Source: Ditibartonella apihabitans (GTDB lineage: Bacteria; Pseudomonadota; Alphaproteobacteria; Rhizobiales; Rhizobiaceae). Taken from it: a stretch of DNA of 64,000 nucleotides. Under the pieces are notes generated by a model that worked only from the letters and a program-made list of their open reading frames with translations, searched no databases and was not told the DNA's origin. A program made the position numbers and the translations under genes. Position 1 is the first letter of the stretch. Every line of letters begins with the position of its first letter. This document shows, in pieces, positions 46,997 to 56,544 of the stretch. The DNA is taken from assembly GCF_002007485.1 (NCBI RefSeq), contig NZ_CP015820.1, positions 806,001 through 870,000 of the forward strand, given 5' to 3'.

Positions 46997-48451
46997 ATGA
47001 AAACAGTCAAGGGCGAGACCGGATTTAAGCTTCTTTTTAAAACCGTTAGTAAATCGCTGGGGCTCCGCGTCAATGTATTTCTGACCTTGTGGATTATCGC
47101 GGCATTGGCATTTATCTCCGTTGTCAGTCTCGTATTTTATCGCCAATCCAACAATGATTATATGGAACGGATTTTAACCGCCCATCTCTATAGCCTGATT
47201 TCGGCAGTCAGTGTCTCGTCTGAGGGAAAATTACAGGGAAATCCGGAATTGGGAGATATCCGGTATTCTGACCCATCCTCTGGCTGGTATTGGGAAGTTG
47301 TTGCCCTATCGGGAAATTTGAAGGGCAGATTGACGTCTTCATCTTTAGGGGCACGCAAGATCTCTTCTCCAAGTGAAAAAACCGAACCTTTCGACCCGAA
47401 ATTTTTCCGCTCCTATCGGACCAACGGGCCGGATAACCAGCATTTGCGGGTTGTGGAAAGCGACATTATTCTGGATAATAAAAACCGTGTTGCGCGCTTT
47501 CGGGTTATGGGCAACATTGATGAGACACGCGCCGGTCTCGATAAATTCAAAACAACGTTACTTCTATATCTGTCTTTGTTCGGCGTTGCGAGTATTCTAA
47601 TAAATTTGGTGATAATCTATATCAGTCTTCGTCCTTTGCAACGCATACAACATTCATTGGCAGATATTCGCGCTGGTAAAGCCAATCATCTTGATACCGA
47701 CTTGCCACTGGAAGTTATGCCACTTGTCGGAGAAATGAATGCTCTCATTGACAATAATCAACGTATTGTCGAACGTTTTCGTGTTCAGGTGGGAAACCTT
47801 GCCCATTCTTTGAAAACACCATTGTCGGTCATGGGCAATGAAATTGATCAGTTGAACGAGAAGAATTCAGCTCTTTCTTCTTCCGGCATAAAACTGTTGA
47901 AAGAACAGACTGGTATTATGCGCGCCCAGATTGAACGCTATTTGCAACGAGCGCGCATTGCCGCCCAACGCGATAGCGTCATTTATCGCACAGCATTGCG
48001 ACCATTATTGGAACGACTTGTGAGAGTTATGGGTAAACTCTATCCTTCCAAAGAAATAACGTTCTCTATGAACGAGGCCGATATCATTTTTATCGGAGAA
48101 AAAGAAGATATTGAGGAGATGGTTGGGAATATACTGGAAAACGCGTGTAAATGGGCTAGAAAACATGTCGTTTTGCGGTGTGAAACGGCAAACGACAAAA
48201 TGAGGGAAGCGGGCTCTGTACACCCGACGTTTGCACTTTCTGTTGAAGATGATGGACCAGGGCTTCCGACAAACCGGCGGCATGAAGCCCTTGAACGGGG
48301 AAAAAGACTGGATGAAAGCAAGCCCGGAACCGGACTTGGCCTTTCAATCGTTGCCGAACTTGTGGGCGAATATGACGGGAATGTCGAATTGTCGGTTTCT
48401 AAACTTGGAGGGCTTTGCGTAACCTTGCGGCTGCCTTACGCAAATTCTTGA
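46997..48451 (+). CDS. feuQ: Sensor histidine kinase FeuQ
   Basis: 484 residues. Two membrane helices (VFLTLWIIAALAFISVVSLVFY near residue 30 and TLLLYLSLFGVASILINLVIIYI near 190) flank a periplasmic sensor domain of about 140 residues. Then come a HAMP-like segment, the H box GNLAHSLKTPLSVM, the N box ILENACKWARKHV, and EDDGPGLP and GTGLGLSIVAEL. The topology is that of PhoQ-like kinases. It is the partner of FeuP, 13 bases upstream. FeuN-type proteins act on its periplasmic domain. Confidence 0.9.
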   Translation: MKTVKGETGFKLLFKTVSKSLGLRVNVFLTLWIIAALAFISVVSLVFYRQSNNDYMERILTAHLYSLISAVSVSSEGKLQGNPELGDIRYSDPSSGWYWEVVALSGNLKGRLTSSSLGARKISSPSEKTEPFDPKFFRSYRTNGPDNQHLRVVESDIILDNKNRVARFRVMGNIDETRAGLDKFKTTLLLYLSLFGVASILINLVIIYISLRPLQRIQHSLADIRAGKANHLDTDLPLEVMPLVGEMNALIDNNQRIVERFRVQVGNLAHSLKTPLSVMGNEIDQLNEKNSALSSSGIKLLKEQTGIMRAQIERYLQRARIAAQRDSVIYRTALRPLLERLVRVMGKLYPSKEITFSMNEADIIFIGEKEDIEEMVGNILENACKWARKHVVLRCETANDKMREAGSVHPTFALSVEDDGPGLPTNRRHEALERGKRLDESKPGTGLGLSIVAELVGEYDGNVELSVSKLGGLCVTLRLPYANS

Positions 48452-48587
48452 AGCCCTTCAATCTCGAAGGCTTCGCCAATTTCAACAGTTTCACTAATCT
48501 CGAAAAACTCAGAGAACGTGATAAAAGCAAATATCCTCATGAGATGCCAATTTTCCGGATAGGGAAATCATTGCACTCCGAATAATT

Positions 48588-49955
48588 TCAGTGATGTGTG
48601 CTCGTGCTGCTCATAGCTATATACTGACCATGTGCTATTGCGTGGGCGACTTTTGTTTCATGGAATGGCAACTTGTAGCGCTCTCGCAATAATTCACCCT
48701 GTTGCGGATATTTATAGAGGCCACGTTTTTCCAGAAGCGGAATTACAGTTTCGGCAAAAACATCTATATCAAACGGCAATGCAGGAAAGAGCACGTTAAA
48801 TCCGTCTGCAGCTTCGTTTTCAAACCACTCTTGCATTGTATCGGCTACCTCTTCCGACGTTCCCACGACAAGAAGATGTCCGCGTGAACACATGAAACGC
48901 TCGATCATCTCTTTTAGCGTAAGCTTGCGTAAACGTGCGTCGGCAAGTATCAGTCGCGTCCTGCTTGGTGTCTTTTCCTCATCGGCCAATTTCAGGAAAC
49001 TATCCGGTAAAGCTTTATCAAGCGGGAATTCTGACAAATCTTTATCAAAAATATAAGAGAGACGGCGAATACCCGATTTCGGAACGGCAAAACTATTTAG
49101 ATATTTAAATTTTGCTTCCGCTTCTTCGTGGGTCTTTCCTATAACCGGAACAATTCCCGGAAACACCAGTATATCATCATCATGACGGCCACTTTTTTTC
49201 GCCCGTTCTTTGATATCCCGATAATATTGCCGCGCGCCGGTGATATTGGATTGAACGGTAAATGCGAGATCGGCGTAGCAGGCGGCAAAGGAACGTCCGA
49301 TTTCGGATGCTCCGCCTTGCGCCAACAAAGGCTTTACCTGAGGAGAGCGCGGGACAGTAAGCGGGCCGATAGAGCGCGTATACGAACCGGTATAATTGGC
49401 ACCATGAACAGCCGAAGGGTCAAGGTAAAGGCCGGATTTCTTGTCGGCTATACGGGCTCCCGGTTGCCAGCTTTCCCAAAGAGCCATAACCGCATTCAAA
49501 ACATCTTCCGCCCGTGCATAACGTTCCTGACACGGAGCAATGACATCCCGCCCGAAATTTTTTGCTTCCGACAATGTGGTTGATGTCACAATATTCCATC
49601 CCACGCGACCGTTTGAAATATGGTCAAGCGAAGCGAATCTCCGTGCTATGTGATAGGGATGATCGAATGTTGTTGATGCAGTACCGATAAGACCTATTTT
49701 TTCGGTGGTTGCAGCCAATGCCGAAAGCACAACAACTGTATCAAGTGCACCACTGACACTGTTTTTCGGTTCGTGCTGAAGAGCGAGAATATCTCCTAAA
49801 AATAAGGAATCGAACTGGCCTTTTTCGACACGTTTTGCAATATCGGTCCAGTAAGACAAGCGGGTAATTGCCAATGGATCGACATCCGGCAAACGCCAGG
49901 AAGCTATGTGACTTCCCAAACCGAACACCAAGGCGTTCAAATACATCCGCCGCAT
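48588..49955 (-). CDS. FMN-dependent monooxygenase, NtaA/SnaA/DszA family
   Basis: 455 residues of the bacterial luciferase-like TIM barrel. Family features are HIASWRLPDVDP near the N-terminus, AKRVEKGQFDSLFLGDI, RFASLDHISNGRVGWNIVTS, and KPLLAQGGASEIGRSFAACYADLAF. Such enzymes oxidise small organic compounds (nitrilotriacetate, dibenzothiophene, sulfonates) with reduced FMN from a separate reductase. No reductase or transporter gene is adjacent, so the substrate is open. The gene sits alone between feuQ (convergent) and a lipoprotein gene, a plausible acquired locus. Confidence 0.88.
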   Translation of the reverse strand: MRRMYLNALVFGLGSHIASWRLPDVDPLAITRLSYWTDIAKRVEKGQFDSLFLGDILALQHEPKNSVSGALDTVVVLSALAATTEKIGLIGTASTTFDHPYHIARRFASLDHISNGRVGWNIVTSTTLSEAKNFGRDVIAPCQERYARAEDVLNAVMALWESWQPGARIADKKSGLYLDPSAVHGANYTGSYTRSIGPLTVPRSPQVKPLLAQGGASEIGRSFAACYADLAFTVQSNITGARQYYRDIKERAKKSGRHDDDILVFPGIVPVIGKTHEEAEAKFKYLNSFAVPKSGIRRLSYIFDKDLSEFPLDKALPDSFLKLADEEKTPSRTRLILADARLRKLTLKEMIERFMCSRGHLLVVGTSEEVADTMQEWFENEAADGFNVLFPALPFDIDVFAETVIPLLEKRGLYKYPQQGELLRERYKLPFHETKVAHAIAHGQYIAMSSTSTHH

Positions 49956-50192
49956 TGATCAGTCCTCTTATATTTTTAGCGGGAAAAATAGAATAATTGT
50001 TTCTTTTAATGCGGAATATACGTTATTTTGTTGCCAAAATTCCATAAAACATTCCGTGAATATCAATATCCCGTTGTTTTTTAATTGCTTTTTCTGCACA
50101 TTATATTCCGCTTTGTGACGAAAAAAAGTTTTGTAATCTCGCCTTTAACCCGATATGAGAAACTCCGGTGGGCGAAATTTGATGGTGTCAGC

Positions 50193-50600
50193 ATGAATAT
50201 ACGCAGTCTAGTCCTGTTGGTTTCGTTAGGAGTTTTATCAGCTTGCAGCCATGGTCGTGCACCCGCTGGCACTGTTGTTCCAGCAAATACACGTGTTATC
50301 TTACAAACAATGGGTAACGGATTATTGGGAGCATCCATACAATCGCTCTCTTCGGCTGATCGTAAACAAGCACTCGAAGCCGAATATAAAGCACTGGAAT
50401 ATACCGATGCAGGAAAAACAGTGAGCTGGACATCGACAAAGGAAGGAACATCGGGAAGTGTCACCCCCGGTCAACCCTATCAGGTCGGATCGCAAAATTG
50501 TCGCCAATACAGCCACTCTTTTGTCATTAATGGTGTTCCGCAAACGGTTCATGGTAGTGCATGTCGTAATGTAAACGGAACATGGTCGCCGCTCATTTGA
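50193..50600 (+). CDS. Outer-membrane surface-antigen-like lipoprotein (RT0821/Lpp0805 type)
   Basis: 135 residues from the ATG at 50193; a longer frame to 50085 is rejected because the signal peptide starts here. The lipobox is VLSAC (Cys18). A middle segment has alternating small residues (GNGLLGASIQSLSSADRKQALEAEYKALE), and the C-terminal domain reads NCRQYSHSFVINGVPQTVHGSACRNVNGTW with two cysteines. This is the layout of surface-antigen lipoproteins common in Rhizobiales and Rickettsiales. The role is structural or unknown. ccmI starts 100 bases downstream. Confidence 0.82.
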   Translation: MNIRSLVLLVSLGVLSACSHGRAPAGTVVPANTRVILQTMGNGLLGASIQSLSSADRKQALEAEYKALEYTDAGKTVSWTSTKEGTSGSVTPGQPYQVGSQNCRQYSHSFVINGVPQTVHGSACRNVNGTWSPLI

Positions 50601-50699
50601 CACATTTGATCAATTAAAAGTGACATATTCAATCAATTTGGCGAGAGAAAATATCAAGGGTTCTGGTTTTTTCTGGAACGTTTCTATATTGAACTCATC

Positions 50700-51854
50700 A
50701 TGACATTCTGGGTTTTTGTATCTATTTTTGTAACCATCGTTACTCTGGTTGTGCTCTATGCCGTAAGTAGCCCGAGAAAAAAAGGGCAGGAGCGGTCGGT
50801 TGTCGATTCCATTTCTTCCGACATTGAAATCTATAAGAACCAGTTGTCTGAAGTTGATGCGGATTTGCAAAGAGATCTCATCGATAATGAAAGTGCAGAA
50901 GAAGCCCGTCTTGAACTTGCCCGCAATATATTGGCTGCGGAAAAACAAAAAAAACAGGCAGATTTTATCAATAAACGCAGTCGTGGATTAAAAACGGTCA
51001 TCACAGTGGCGATTTTTTGTGTCCCGCTGATTACAATTGGTTGTTATTTATTTTTGGGAAGCCCCGGTCTTGAAAGCCACCCTTTCAATGATCTCATGAT
51101 GAAAGACCCCTCGAATTTGACTGCCGAAGAAAGGCTTGTCCGTACCGAAGCGCTTTTTGCGCGCAATCCCGATGACGGGAAATTGGCAGATGAACTGGCA
51201 ACCGGCTATCTTGTAGAGGGACGTTTTCAGGATGCTGTCAATACATATGTCAGTGCCTTGCGGTTGAATGGAGAATCTGCCCCTCGGCTTGTTGGCTATG
51301 GTATGGCTCTTGCCGGTTATAATGGTGGAACAATCAACGAAGATGCCAAAGAAAGTTTTCAAAAAGCAGCAAAATTGGCACCCGACGATTTTTATCCGCG
51401 CCTTTTCATTGCTGAATCGCTTCGTCAAGACGGTCAATTCGATGAAGCCATTGCAGAATTGAAAAATTATCTTTCCGGTTCGGTTAAAGATAATGTCGCT
51501 CGCAAGCGCGTTGAAGACACAATCAAAGAATTGGAAAAAGCAAAAGCCGATTCCGCCTCGCATGGTCCTTTGACAGAAAAAGGAAAAGCCACCGCGCCCG
51601 CAGAAAACGGTTCTGTTGGCGAGCAAGATAAAATAAACAATGGCATTTACGCTATGGTTGGAAAACTTGCGCAAAGACTTGATCAAAATCCGGACAATCT
51701 TGAAGGATGGAAACAATTGATTCATTCTTGGCTCGTTTTGAAGGAAACCGAAAAGGCAAGAAATGCGTTAAAAGAGGGACAATCCAAACTTACAAAAGAA
51801 AAAGCGTTAGAGCTTGAAACTTATGCCAAAGAACAAGGGTTGGCGTTAAAGTGA
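50700..51854 (+). CDS. ccmI: Cytochrome c biogenesis protein CcmI (CycH)
   Basis: 384 residues. Two N-terminal membrane helices (FWVFVSIFVTIVTLVVLYAV and TVITVAIFCVPLITIGCYLFL) flank a cytoplasmic helix, then come tetratricopeptide-like repeats in the periplasm (PDDGKLADELATGYLVEGRFQDAVNTYVSALRL, FYPRLFIAESLRQDGQFDEAIAELKNYL). CcmI chaperones apocytochrome c to the haem lyase CcmFH. It is the first gene of the ccmIEFH operon (cycHJKL in rhizobia), whose genes are separated by 19 bases or overlap. Confidence 0.93.
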   Translation: MTFWVFVSIFVTIVTLVVLYAVSSPRKKGQERSVVDSISSDIEIYKNQLSEVDADLQRDLIDNESAEEARLELARNILAAEKQKKQADFINKRSRGLKTVITVAIFCVPLITIGCYLFLGSPGLESHPFNDLMMKDPSNLTAEERLVRTEALFARNPDDGKLADELATGYLVEGRFQDAVNTYVSALRLNGESAPRLVGYGMALAGYNGGTINEDAKESFQKAAKLAPDDFYPRLFIAESLRQDGQFDEAIAELKNYLSGSVKDNVARKRVEDTIKELEKAKADSASHGPLTEKGKATAPAENGSVGEQDKINNGIYAMVGKLAQRLDQNPDNLEGWKQLIHSWLVLKETEKARNALKEGQSKLTKEKALELETYAKEQGLALK

Positions 51855-51873
51855 AAGTCAGGAATACAAGATT

Positions 51874-52368
51874 ATGAGCAATGAAACAGCCGTACGTTTG
51901 ACAATCCAGAAAGGGTTGCGGCGTCGTAAGACCAAACGTCTGATGATGATATTGGGTGGGCTCATTGTGCTCGCGGTTGCTGCAGCGCTTGTCCTTTATG
52001 CTATGCGTGGCACGGCAAGTTTTTTTCGTATGCCTTCTGAAATAACGAGTGAGGATATTTCATCCGGCAGGCCATTACGCCTCGGTGGTTTTGTCGAAAA
52101 AGGATCCGTCAATAAAGAAAACGGAACCCGGATCAGCTTTGCAATTACCGATTTTTCAAACAAGGAAAACGTGAAATTCGAAGGCGTTCTACCTGATCTT
52201 TTTCGTGAAGGGCAGGGGATAATTGCCGAAGGACATTTTACCCCCGATGGCAATTTTATCGCCGATCGTGTGCTTGCAAAACATGATGAAACCTATGTGC
52301 CAAAAGATATTGTTGACAGGCTGAAAGCCCAAGGATTGTGGGAGGCCTATCAGAAACATGAGCGTTGA
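51874..52368 (+). CDS. ccmE: Haem chaperone CcmE (CycJ)
   Basis: 164 residues. A single N-terminal membrane helix (MMILGGLIVLAVAAALVLYAM) precedes a beta-barrel OB-like domain (RLGGFVEKGSVNK, VKFEGVLPDLFREGQGIIAEG). The covalent haem-binding His and nearby Tyr are in AKHDETYVPKDI. CcmE holds haem in the periplasm and passes it to CcmF. Its 3' end overlaps ccmF by 11 bases. Confidence 0.96.
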   Translation: MSNETAVRLTIQKGLRRRKTKRLMMILGGLIVLAVAAALVLYAMRGTASFFRMPSEITSEDISSGRPLRLGGFVEKGSVNKENGTRISFAITDFSNKENVKFEGVLPDLFREGQGIIAEGHFTPDGNFIADRVLAKHDETYVPKDIVDRLKAQGLWEAYQKHER

Positions 52369-54340
52369 GATCGGTTCTCTTGCACTCTGTGCAGCACTCG
52401 CTGTAGCTCTATTTCAAACCATAATTCCGGCTATCGGGGTTTACCGTTCCGACCGTCGTTTAATAAATGCGTCTACACCACTTGCCTATCTCGTTTTCTT
52501 GTTGGTGCTTATAGCATTTGCAACACTAATTCACGCTTATGTGGTATCCGATTTTTCAGTCTTGAATGTTGTGCAAAATTCGCATTCAGAAAAACCTCTT
52601 CTTTATAAAATAACCGGTGTATGGGGAAACCATGAAGGCTCTATGTTGCTTTGGGTTTTCATCATCACCTTTTTTTCTGCCCTTATTGCGTTTTTTGGCG
52701 GTAATTTACCCGAGCGGTTGAAAGCGCTGATTTTATCGACGCAGGCTTCTATAACCTCGGCTTTCCTACTCTTTATTCTTTTTACGTCAAACCCGTTCAT
52801 AAGAATTAATCCGCCGGCTTTGCAGGGGCATGATCTTAATCCTATTTTGCAGGATATTGGTCTGGCTATTCATCCACCGCTTCTTTATCTCGGCTATGTC
52901 GGTTTTTCAGTGTGTTTTTCTTTCGCAATTGCCGCATTGCTTGATGGACGTGTTGATGCAGCATGGGCGCGCTGGGTAAGACCATGGACCTTGGTTTCCT
53001 GGATATTTTTAACCGGCGGTATTATGGTCGGCTCCTATTGGGCCTATTATGAAATGGGGTGGGGTGGCTATTGGTTTTGGGATCCAGTTGAAAACGCTTC
53101 GCTGATGCCGTGGCTTGCCGGTACAGCGCTTCTCCATTCTGCAATTGTTCTCGAAAAACGTGGCGCCTTGAAAATCTGGACGCTGTTTCTTGCTATTTTA
53201 ACGTTCTCGTTGTCATTGATGGGAACTTTCCTTGTCCGCTCCGGCATTCTCACCTCGGTACACAGTTTTGCTGTTGATCCGGCACGCGGGCGCGCCATTC
53301 TTGCCATTCTGTTTTTCTTTATCGGTGCGGCACTTGTTCTTTTTGCATTGCGTGCTTCGTCACTCAAAACCGGTGGTTTGTTTCGCCCGATTTCGCGCGA
53401 AGGTCTATTGGTTTTTAACAATCTGTTTCTCACCACGGCAACAGCGACTGTTCTGATTGGCACGCTTTATCCGCTGCTTCTCGAAACACTGACAGGACAA
53501 AAGATCTCGGTTGGTGCACCGTTTTTTAATTTGACTTTCGGGCCTCTCATGGTGCCGCTTTTATTGATGGTACCCTTTGGGCCTCTCATGGCGTGGAAAC
53601 GCGGAGATATGCTTGCTGTTGTCGAGCGGCTCTTCGGTGTTTTCGTATTGGCAATTATTGCCACATTGATTGTATTTTACCAGACATCTTTTCGGTCAAT
53701 CCTTGCCTCGTTAGGAATCGGGCTTTCTGCCTTTGTTTTCTTTGGGGGACTTTATGACCTCTGGTTCAAAAGCGGTACCAAAAATACAGACTTTTTCGTT
53801 CGGTTGAGGCGCCTTGGAAAATTGCCGAGGTCGAATTATGGCACTGCTTTGGCTCATATCGGTTTGGGCATCACATTATTCGGCATTGTTGCCGTTGCAA
53901 CTTTCGGACAAGAAAACATTTTGCGGATTGAAGCAGGTCAAAGCGCAATGATAGCAGACAAAAAGGTCCTGCTTGAAGGTGCGCGTAATCTGAATGGCCC
54001 CAATTATTCGGAAACCCAATTCCAGTTTTCGATTTCGAAAGAGGGCAAGGATTTGGGAGGTGTCACAGCAGCCAAGCGCTTTTATCCCTCGCAAAATATG
54101 CCAACGACCGAATCCGGCATAAAAAATTATGGATTATCGCAACTTTATATTGCTCCGGGTGATGTTAATAACAAAGGTCTGGTGGTCCATATCTGGTGGA
54201 AACCGGAGGTAGTCTGTATCTGGCTTGGCGCAGTGTTTATGATGATAGGCGGAATTTTTTCGTTGTCGGATCGCAGGCTTCGTGTCGGAGCCCCGAAACG
54301 CGCAGCAACACGGAGCAAACGACCGGAAAAGAGGGCTTGA
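52358..54340 (+). CDS. ccmF: Haem lyase CcmF (CycK)
   Basis: 660 residues with about 14-15 membrane helices. The haem-handling WWD motif is GGYWFWDPVENASLMPWL. Other conserved segments are ITGVWGNHEGSMLLWV, IHPPLLYLGYVGFSVCF and GTFLVRSGILTSVHSFAVDPARG. It attaches haem to the CXXCH site of apocytochromes together with CcmH and CcmI in the inner membrane. The C-terminus forms a basic tail. Its stop shares bases with the ccmH start (TGATG). Confidence 0.96.
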   Translation: MSVEIGSLALCAALAVALFQTIIPAIGVYRSDRRLINASTPLAYLVFLLVLIAFATLIHAYVVSDFSVLNVVQNSHSEKPLLYKITGVWGNHEGSMLLWVFIITFFSALIAFFGGNLPERLKALILSTQASITSAFLLFILFTSNPFIRINPPALQGHDLNPILQDIGLAIHPPLLYLGYVGFSVCFSFAIAALLDGRVDAAWARWVRPWTLVSWIFLTGGIMVGSYWAYYEMGWGGYWFWDPVENASLMPWLAGTALLHSAIVLEKRGALKIWTLFLAILTFSLSLMGTFLVRSGILTSVHSFAVDPARGRAILAILFFFIGAALVLFALRASSLKTGGLFRPISREGLLVFNNLFLTTATATVLIGTLYPLLLETLTGQKISVGAPFFNLTFGPLMVPLLLMVPFGPLMAWKRGDMLAVVERLFGVFVLAIIATLIVFYQTSFRSILASLGIGLSAFVFFGGLYDLWFKSGTKNTDFFVRLRRLGKLPRSNYGTALAHIGLGITLFGIVAVATFGQENILRIEAGQSAMIADKKVLLEGARNLNGPNYSETQFQFSISKEGKDLGGVTAAKRFYPSQNMPTTESGIKNYGLSQLYIAPGDVNNKGLVVHIWWKPEVVCIWLGAVFMMIGGIFSLSDRRLRVGAPKRAATRSKRPEKRA

Positions 54341-54810
54341 TGCGGTTTTTTTCACGACTATTGGCTGCTTTCTGTTTCATATGTTTTATGAACAGTGCCG
54401 TGTTGGCCGTATTGCCTGATGAAGTGTTGCAAGATCAAGCACTTGAACAGCGCGCACGCGATATTTCCTCACATTTGCGCTGTCTTGTCTGCCAGAATGA
54501 ATCGATTGACGATTCCAACGCACCACTCGCGCGGGATTTGCGGCTGATTGTGAGAGAACGTCTGAAGGCTGGTGACAGCGATAGTGAGGTTATCGACTAT
54601 TTGGTGGCTCGTTACGGAGAATTTGTTTTACTCAAACCGCGTCTCAATGCGGAAACGCTCCTTTTATGGCTTGCTCCTTTGTTCATCATCGTAATTGCGG
54701 CTAGCCTGATCTTCTGGCGCTTTAAACGCCGTGAAAACAATAAATTGATGCCATTGAGCGAAACCGAAAAGAAACGTCTTGACGAAATCATGCGATCGAA
54801 TAAGCAATAA
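54340..54810 (+). CDS. ccmH: Cytochrome c biogenesis protein CcmH (CycL)
   Basis: 156 residues from the ATG at 54340, which overlaps the ccmF stop. A signal peptide leads to the thiol motif LRCLVCQNESIDDSNAPLARDLR (the RCxxCQ motif), then GEFVLLKPRLNAETLLLWLAPLFIIVIAASLIFWRF with one membrane helix. CcmH keeps apocytochrome thiols reduced. ccmABCDG are not in this window. degP follows after 155 bases. Confidence 0.95.
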   Translation: MRFFSRLLAAFCFICFMNSAVLAVLPDEVLQDQALEQRARDISSHLRCLVCQNESIDDSNAPLARDLRLIVRERLKAGDSDSEVIDYLVARYGEFVLLKPRLNAETLLLWLAPLFIIVIAASLIFWRFKRRENNKLMPLSETEKKRLDEIMRSNKQ

Positions 54811-54965
54811 TTATCAAGGCTTTTTTTGTTTTTAATTTTTAAAATTTGCAAATTTTTCGCAACCTTACAGAATTTTAATAAAATGGACAGGCGGTGGTAA
54901 GGTTTGACATCTTATCTTTCCGTCAACATATGCGTTAAAGCGCAGTCTCAAAGGAGTTTATAAGA

Positions 54966-56468
54966 ATGCAAATTTCCCCTATTCGCAAAACGTTGGCAGC
55001 AATTACCGTGTCAACGGCTTTGGCGGGAACAATGTTTTTTGCGGGTCCCGGTTTTTCTTTCAATAGTGCACAAGCCAAGCCGGTATTTGTTGAAGGTGTG
55101 CAGCAACAAAGCTTTGCCAATGTTGTCGAACAGGTGAAACCCGCAGTTGTCTCCGTTCAGGTTAAAAGCGACAAAAAAAATGAAGAACAGGCTTTTAGCG
55201 GCTTTTTCGGTGGCCCGGGAATAGATCAGCTTCCTGACGATCATCCGTTGAAACGCTTTTTCAAAGATTTTAATGAACACCAACGTCCCCAAAATCGTCG
55301 GGGACAGCGTGGAAAACCGCGGCCGATAGCGCAGGGGTCGGGTTTCTTTATTTCGGAAGATGGTTATATCGTCACCAATAACCACGTTGTTTCCGATGGC
55401 ACAACCTATTCTGTTGTCCTTGACGATGGAACCGAGCTTGATGCCAAGTTGGTTGGAACAGACCCACGTACCGATCTTGCCGTGTTGAAGGTCAATGATA
55501 AGCGCAAATTCGTTTATGTCGATTTTGCCGACGATTCAAAAGTGCGTGTTGGCGATTGGGTTGTGGCTGTCGGTAATCCGTTCGGACTTGGCGGAACGGT
55601 GACGGCCGGTATCGTCTCGGCACGTGGACGTGATATTGGCGCCGGCGTCTACGATGACTTTATCCAGATTGATGCGGCAGTTAACCGTGGTAACTCCGGC
55701 GGGCCGACCTTTAATCTTAATGGTCAGGTTGTTGGCATTAATACAGCGATTTTCTCCCCTTCCGGTGGCAATGTCGGTATTGCTTTTGCTATTCCCTCGT
55801 CAACAGCAAAACAGGTTGTTGACCAGCTCATTAAAAAAGGTTCGGTCGAACGCGGATGGATTGGTGTTCAAATTCAACCCGTTACCAAAGAAATCGCCGA
55901 TTCGATCGGTTTGAAAGAAGCCAAAGGTGCAATGGTTGCCGATCCGCTTGATGGGCCGGCAGCAAAAGCAGGTGTTAAAGCCGGTGATGCAATTATTTCT
56001 GTCAATGGTGATGAGGTTGCTGATGCTCGTGATCTTGCTCGCCATATTGCCAATATTACACCGGGTGAAACAGCAACGCTTGGCATTTGGAGAGATGGCA
56101 AACAAACCGATATAAAGGTCAAAATTGCCGCTATGCCGAAAGACGAGAACAAAAGCGATGGAAAGGTTATTCCAAACGGCGAGAGCGGTTCGTCAGAAAC
56201 TCTTGATGATTATGGTTTGACAGTCACACCATCAGAAGATGGTCCGGGGCTGGTGGTCACCAATATAGATCCGGATTCCGATGCGGCCGAGAAGGGAATA
56301 CGCCCTGGCGATGTTATTATGTCGGTCAATAACCGTCAGGTCAAAAAGGTTTCCGAATTTGTTGACGCTATAAAAGAAGCAAAGAAATCAGGACGTACCG
56401 CAGTTCTATTACAAGTCGAAAGCAATGGCCAAAATCGCTTTGTTGCTTTGCCAATTGCCAACAAATAG
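54966..56468 (+). CDS. degP: Periplasmic Do-like serine protease DegP/HtrA
   Basis: 500 residues. A signal peptide ends near NSAQA. The catalytic triad is His in VTNNHVVSDG, Asp in DPRTDLAVLKV and Ser in NRGNSGGPTFN. A Q-linker-like loop (HQRPQNRRGQRGKPRP) sits ahead of the protease core. Two PDZ domains follow (GWIGVQIQPV... and DYGLTVTPSEDGPGLVVTNIDP...). It degrades or refolds misfolded envelope proteins. AAAGGAG lies nine bases before the ATG. A hairpin and a two-component system follow, a common arrangement in Rhizobiales. Confidence 0.95.
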   Translation: MQISPIRKTLAAITVSTALAGTMFFAGPGFSFNSAQAKPVFVEGVQQQSFANVVEQVKPAVVSVQVKSDKKNEEQAFSGFFGGPGIDQLPDDHPLKRFFKDFNEHQRPQNRRGQRGKPRPIAQGSGFFISEDGYIVTNNHVVSDGTTYSVVLDDGTELDAKLVGTDPRTDLAVLKVNDKRKFVYVDFADDSKVRVGDWVVAVGNPFGLGGTVTAGIVSARGRDIGAGVYDDFIQIDAAVNRGNSGGPTFNLNGQVVGINTAIFSPSGGNVGIAFAIPSSTAKQVVDQLIKKGSVERGWIGVQIQPVTKEIADSIGLKEAKGAMVADPLDGPAAKAGVKAGDAIISVNGDEVADARDLARHIANITPGETATLGIWRDGKQTDIKVKIAAMPKDENKSDGKVIPNGESGSSETLDDYGLTVTPSEDGPGLVVTNIDPDSDAAEKGIRPGDVIMSVNNRQVKKVSEFVDAIKEAKKSGRTAVLLQVESNGQNRFVALPIANK

Positions 56469-56487
56469 GCTTTAACCAACAAGAAAG

Positions 56488-56511
56488 GCTATGGCAAATT
56501 TTTGCCATAGC
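56488..56511. other. Perfect inverted repeat between degP and the response regulator gene
   Basis: GCTATGGCAAA (56488-56498) and TTTGCCATAGC (56501-56511) are exact complements around TT. No T run follows on the plus strand, so the hairpin more likely tunes mRNA stability or partial read-through into the regulator than terminates fully. Confidence 0.7.
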
Positions 56512-56544
56512 AAAACGTTGCTTGAGCAAAGAGAGGTGCCCTTT

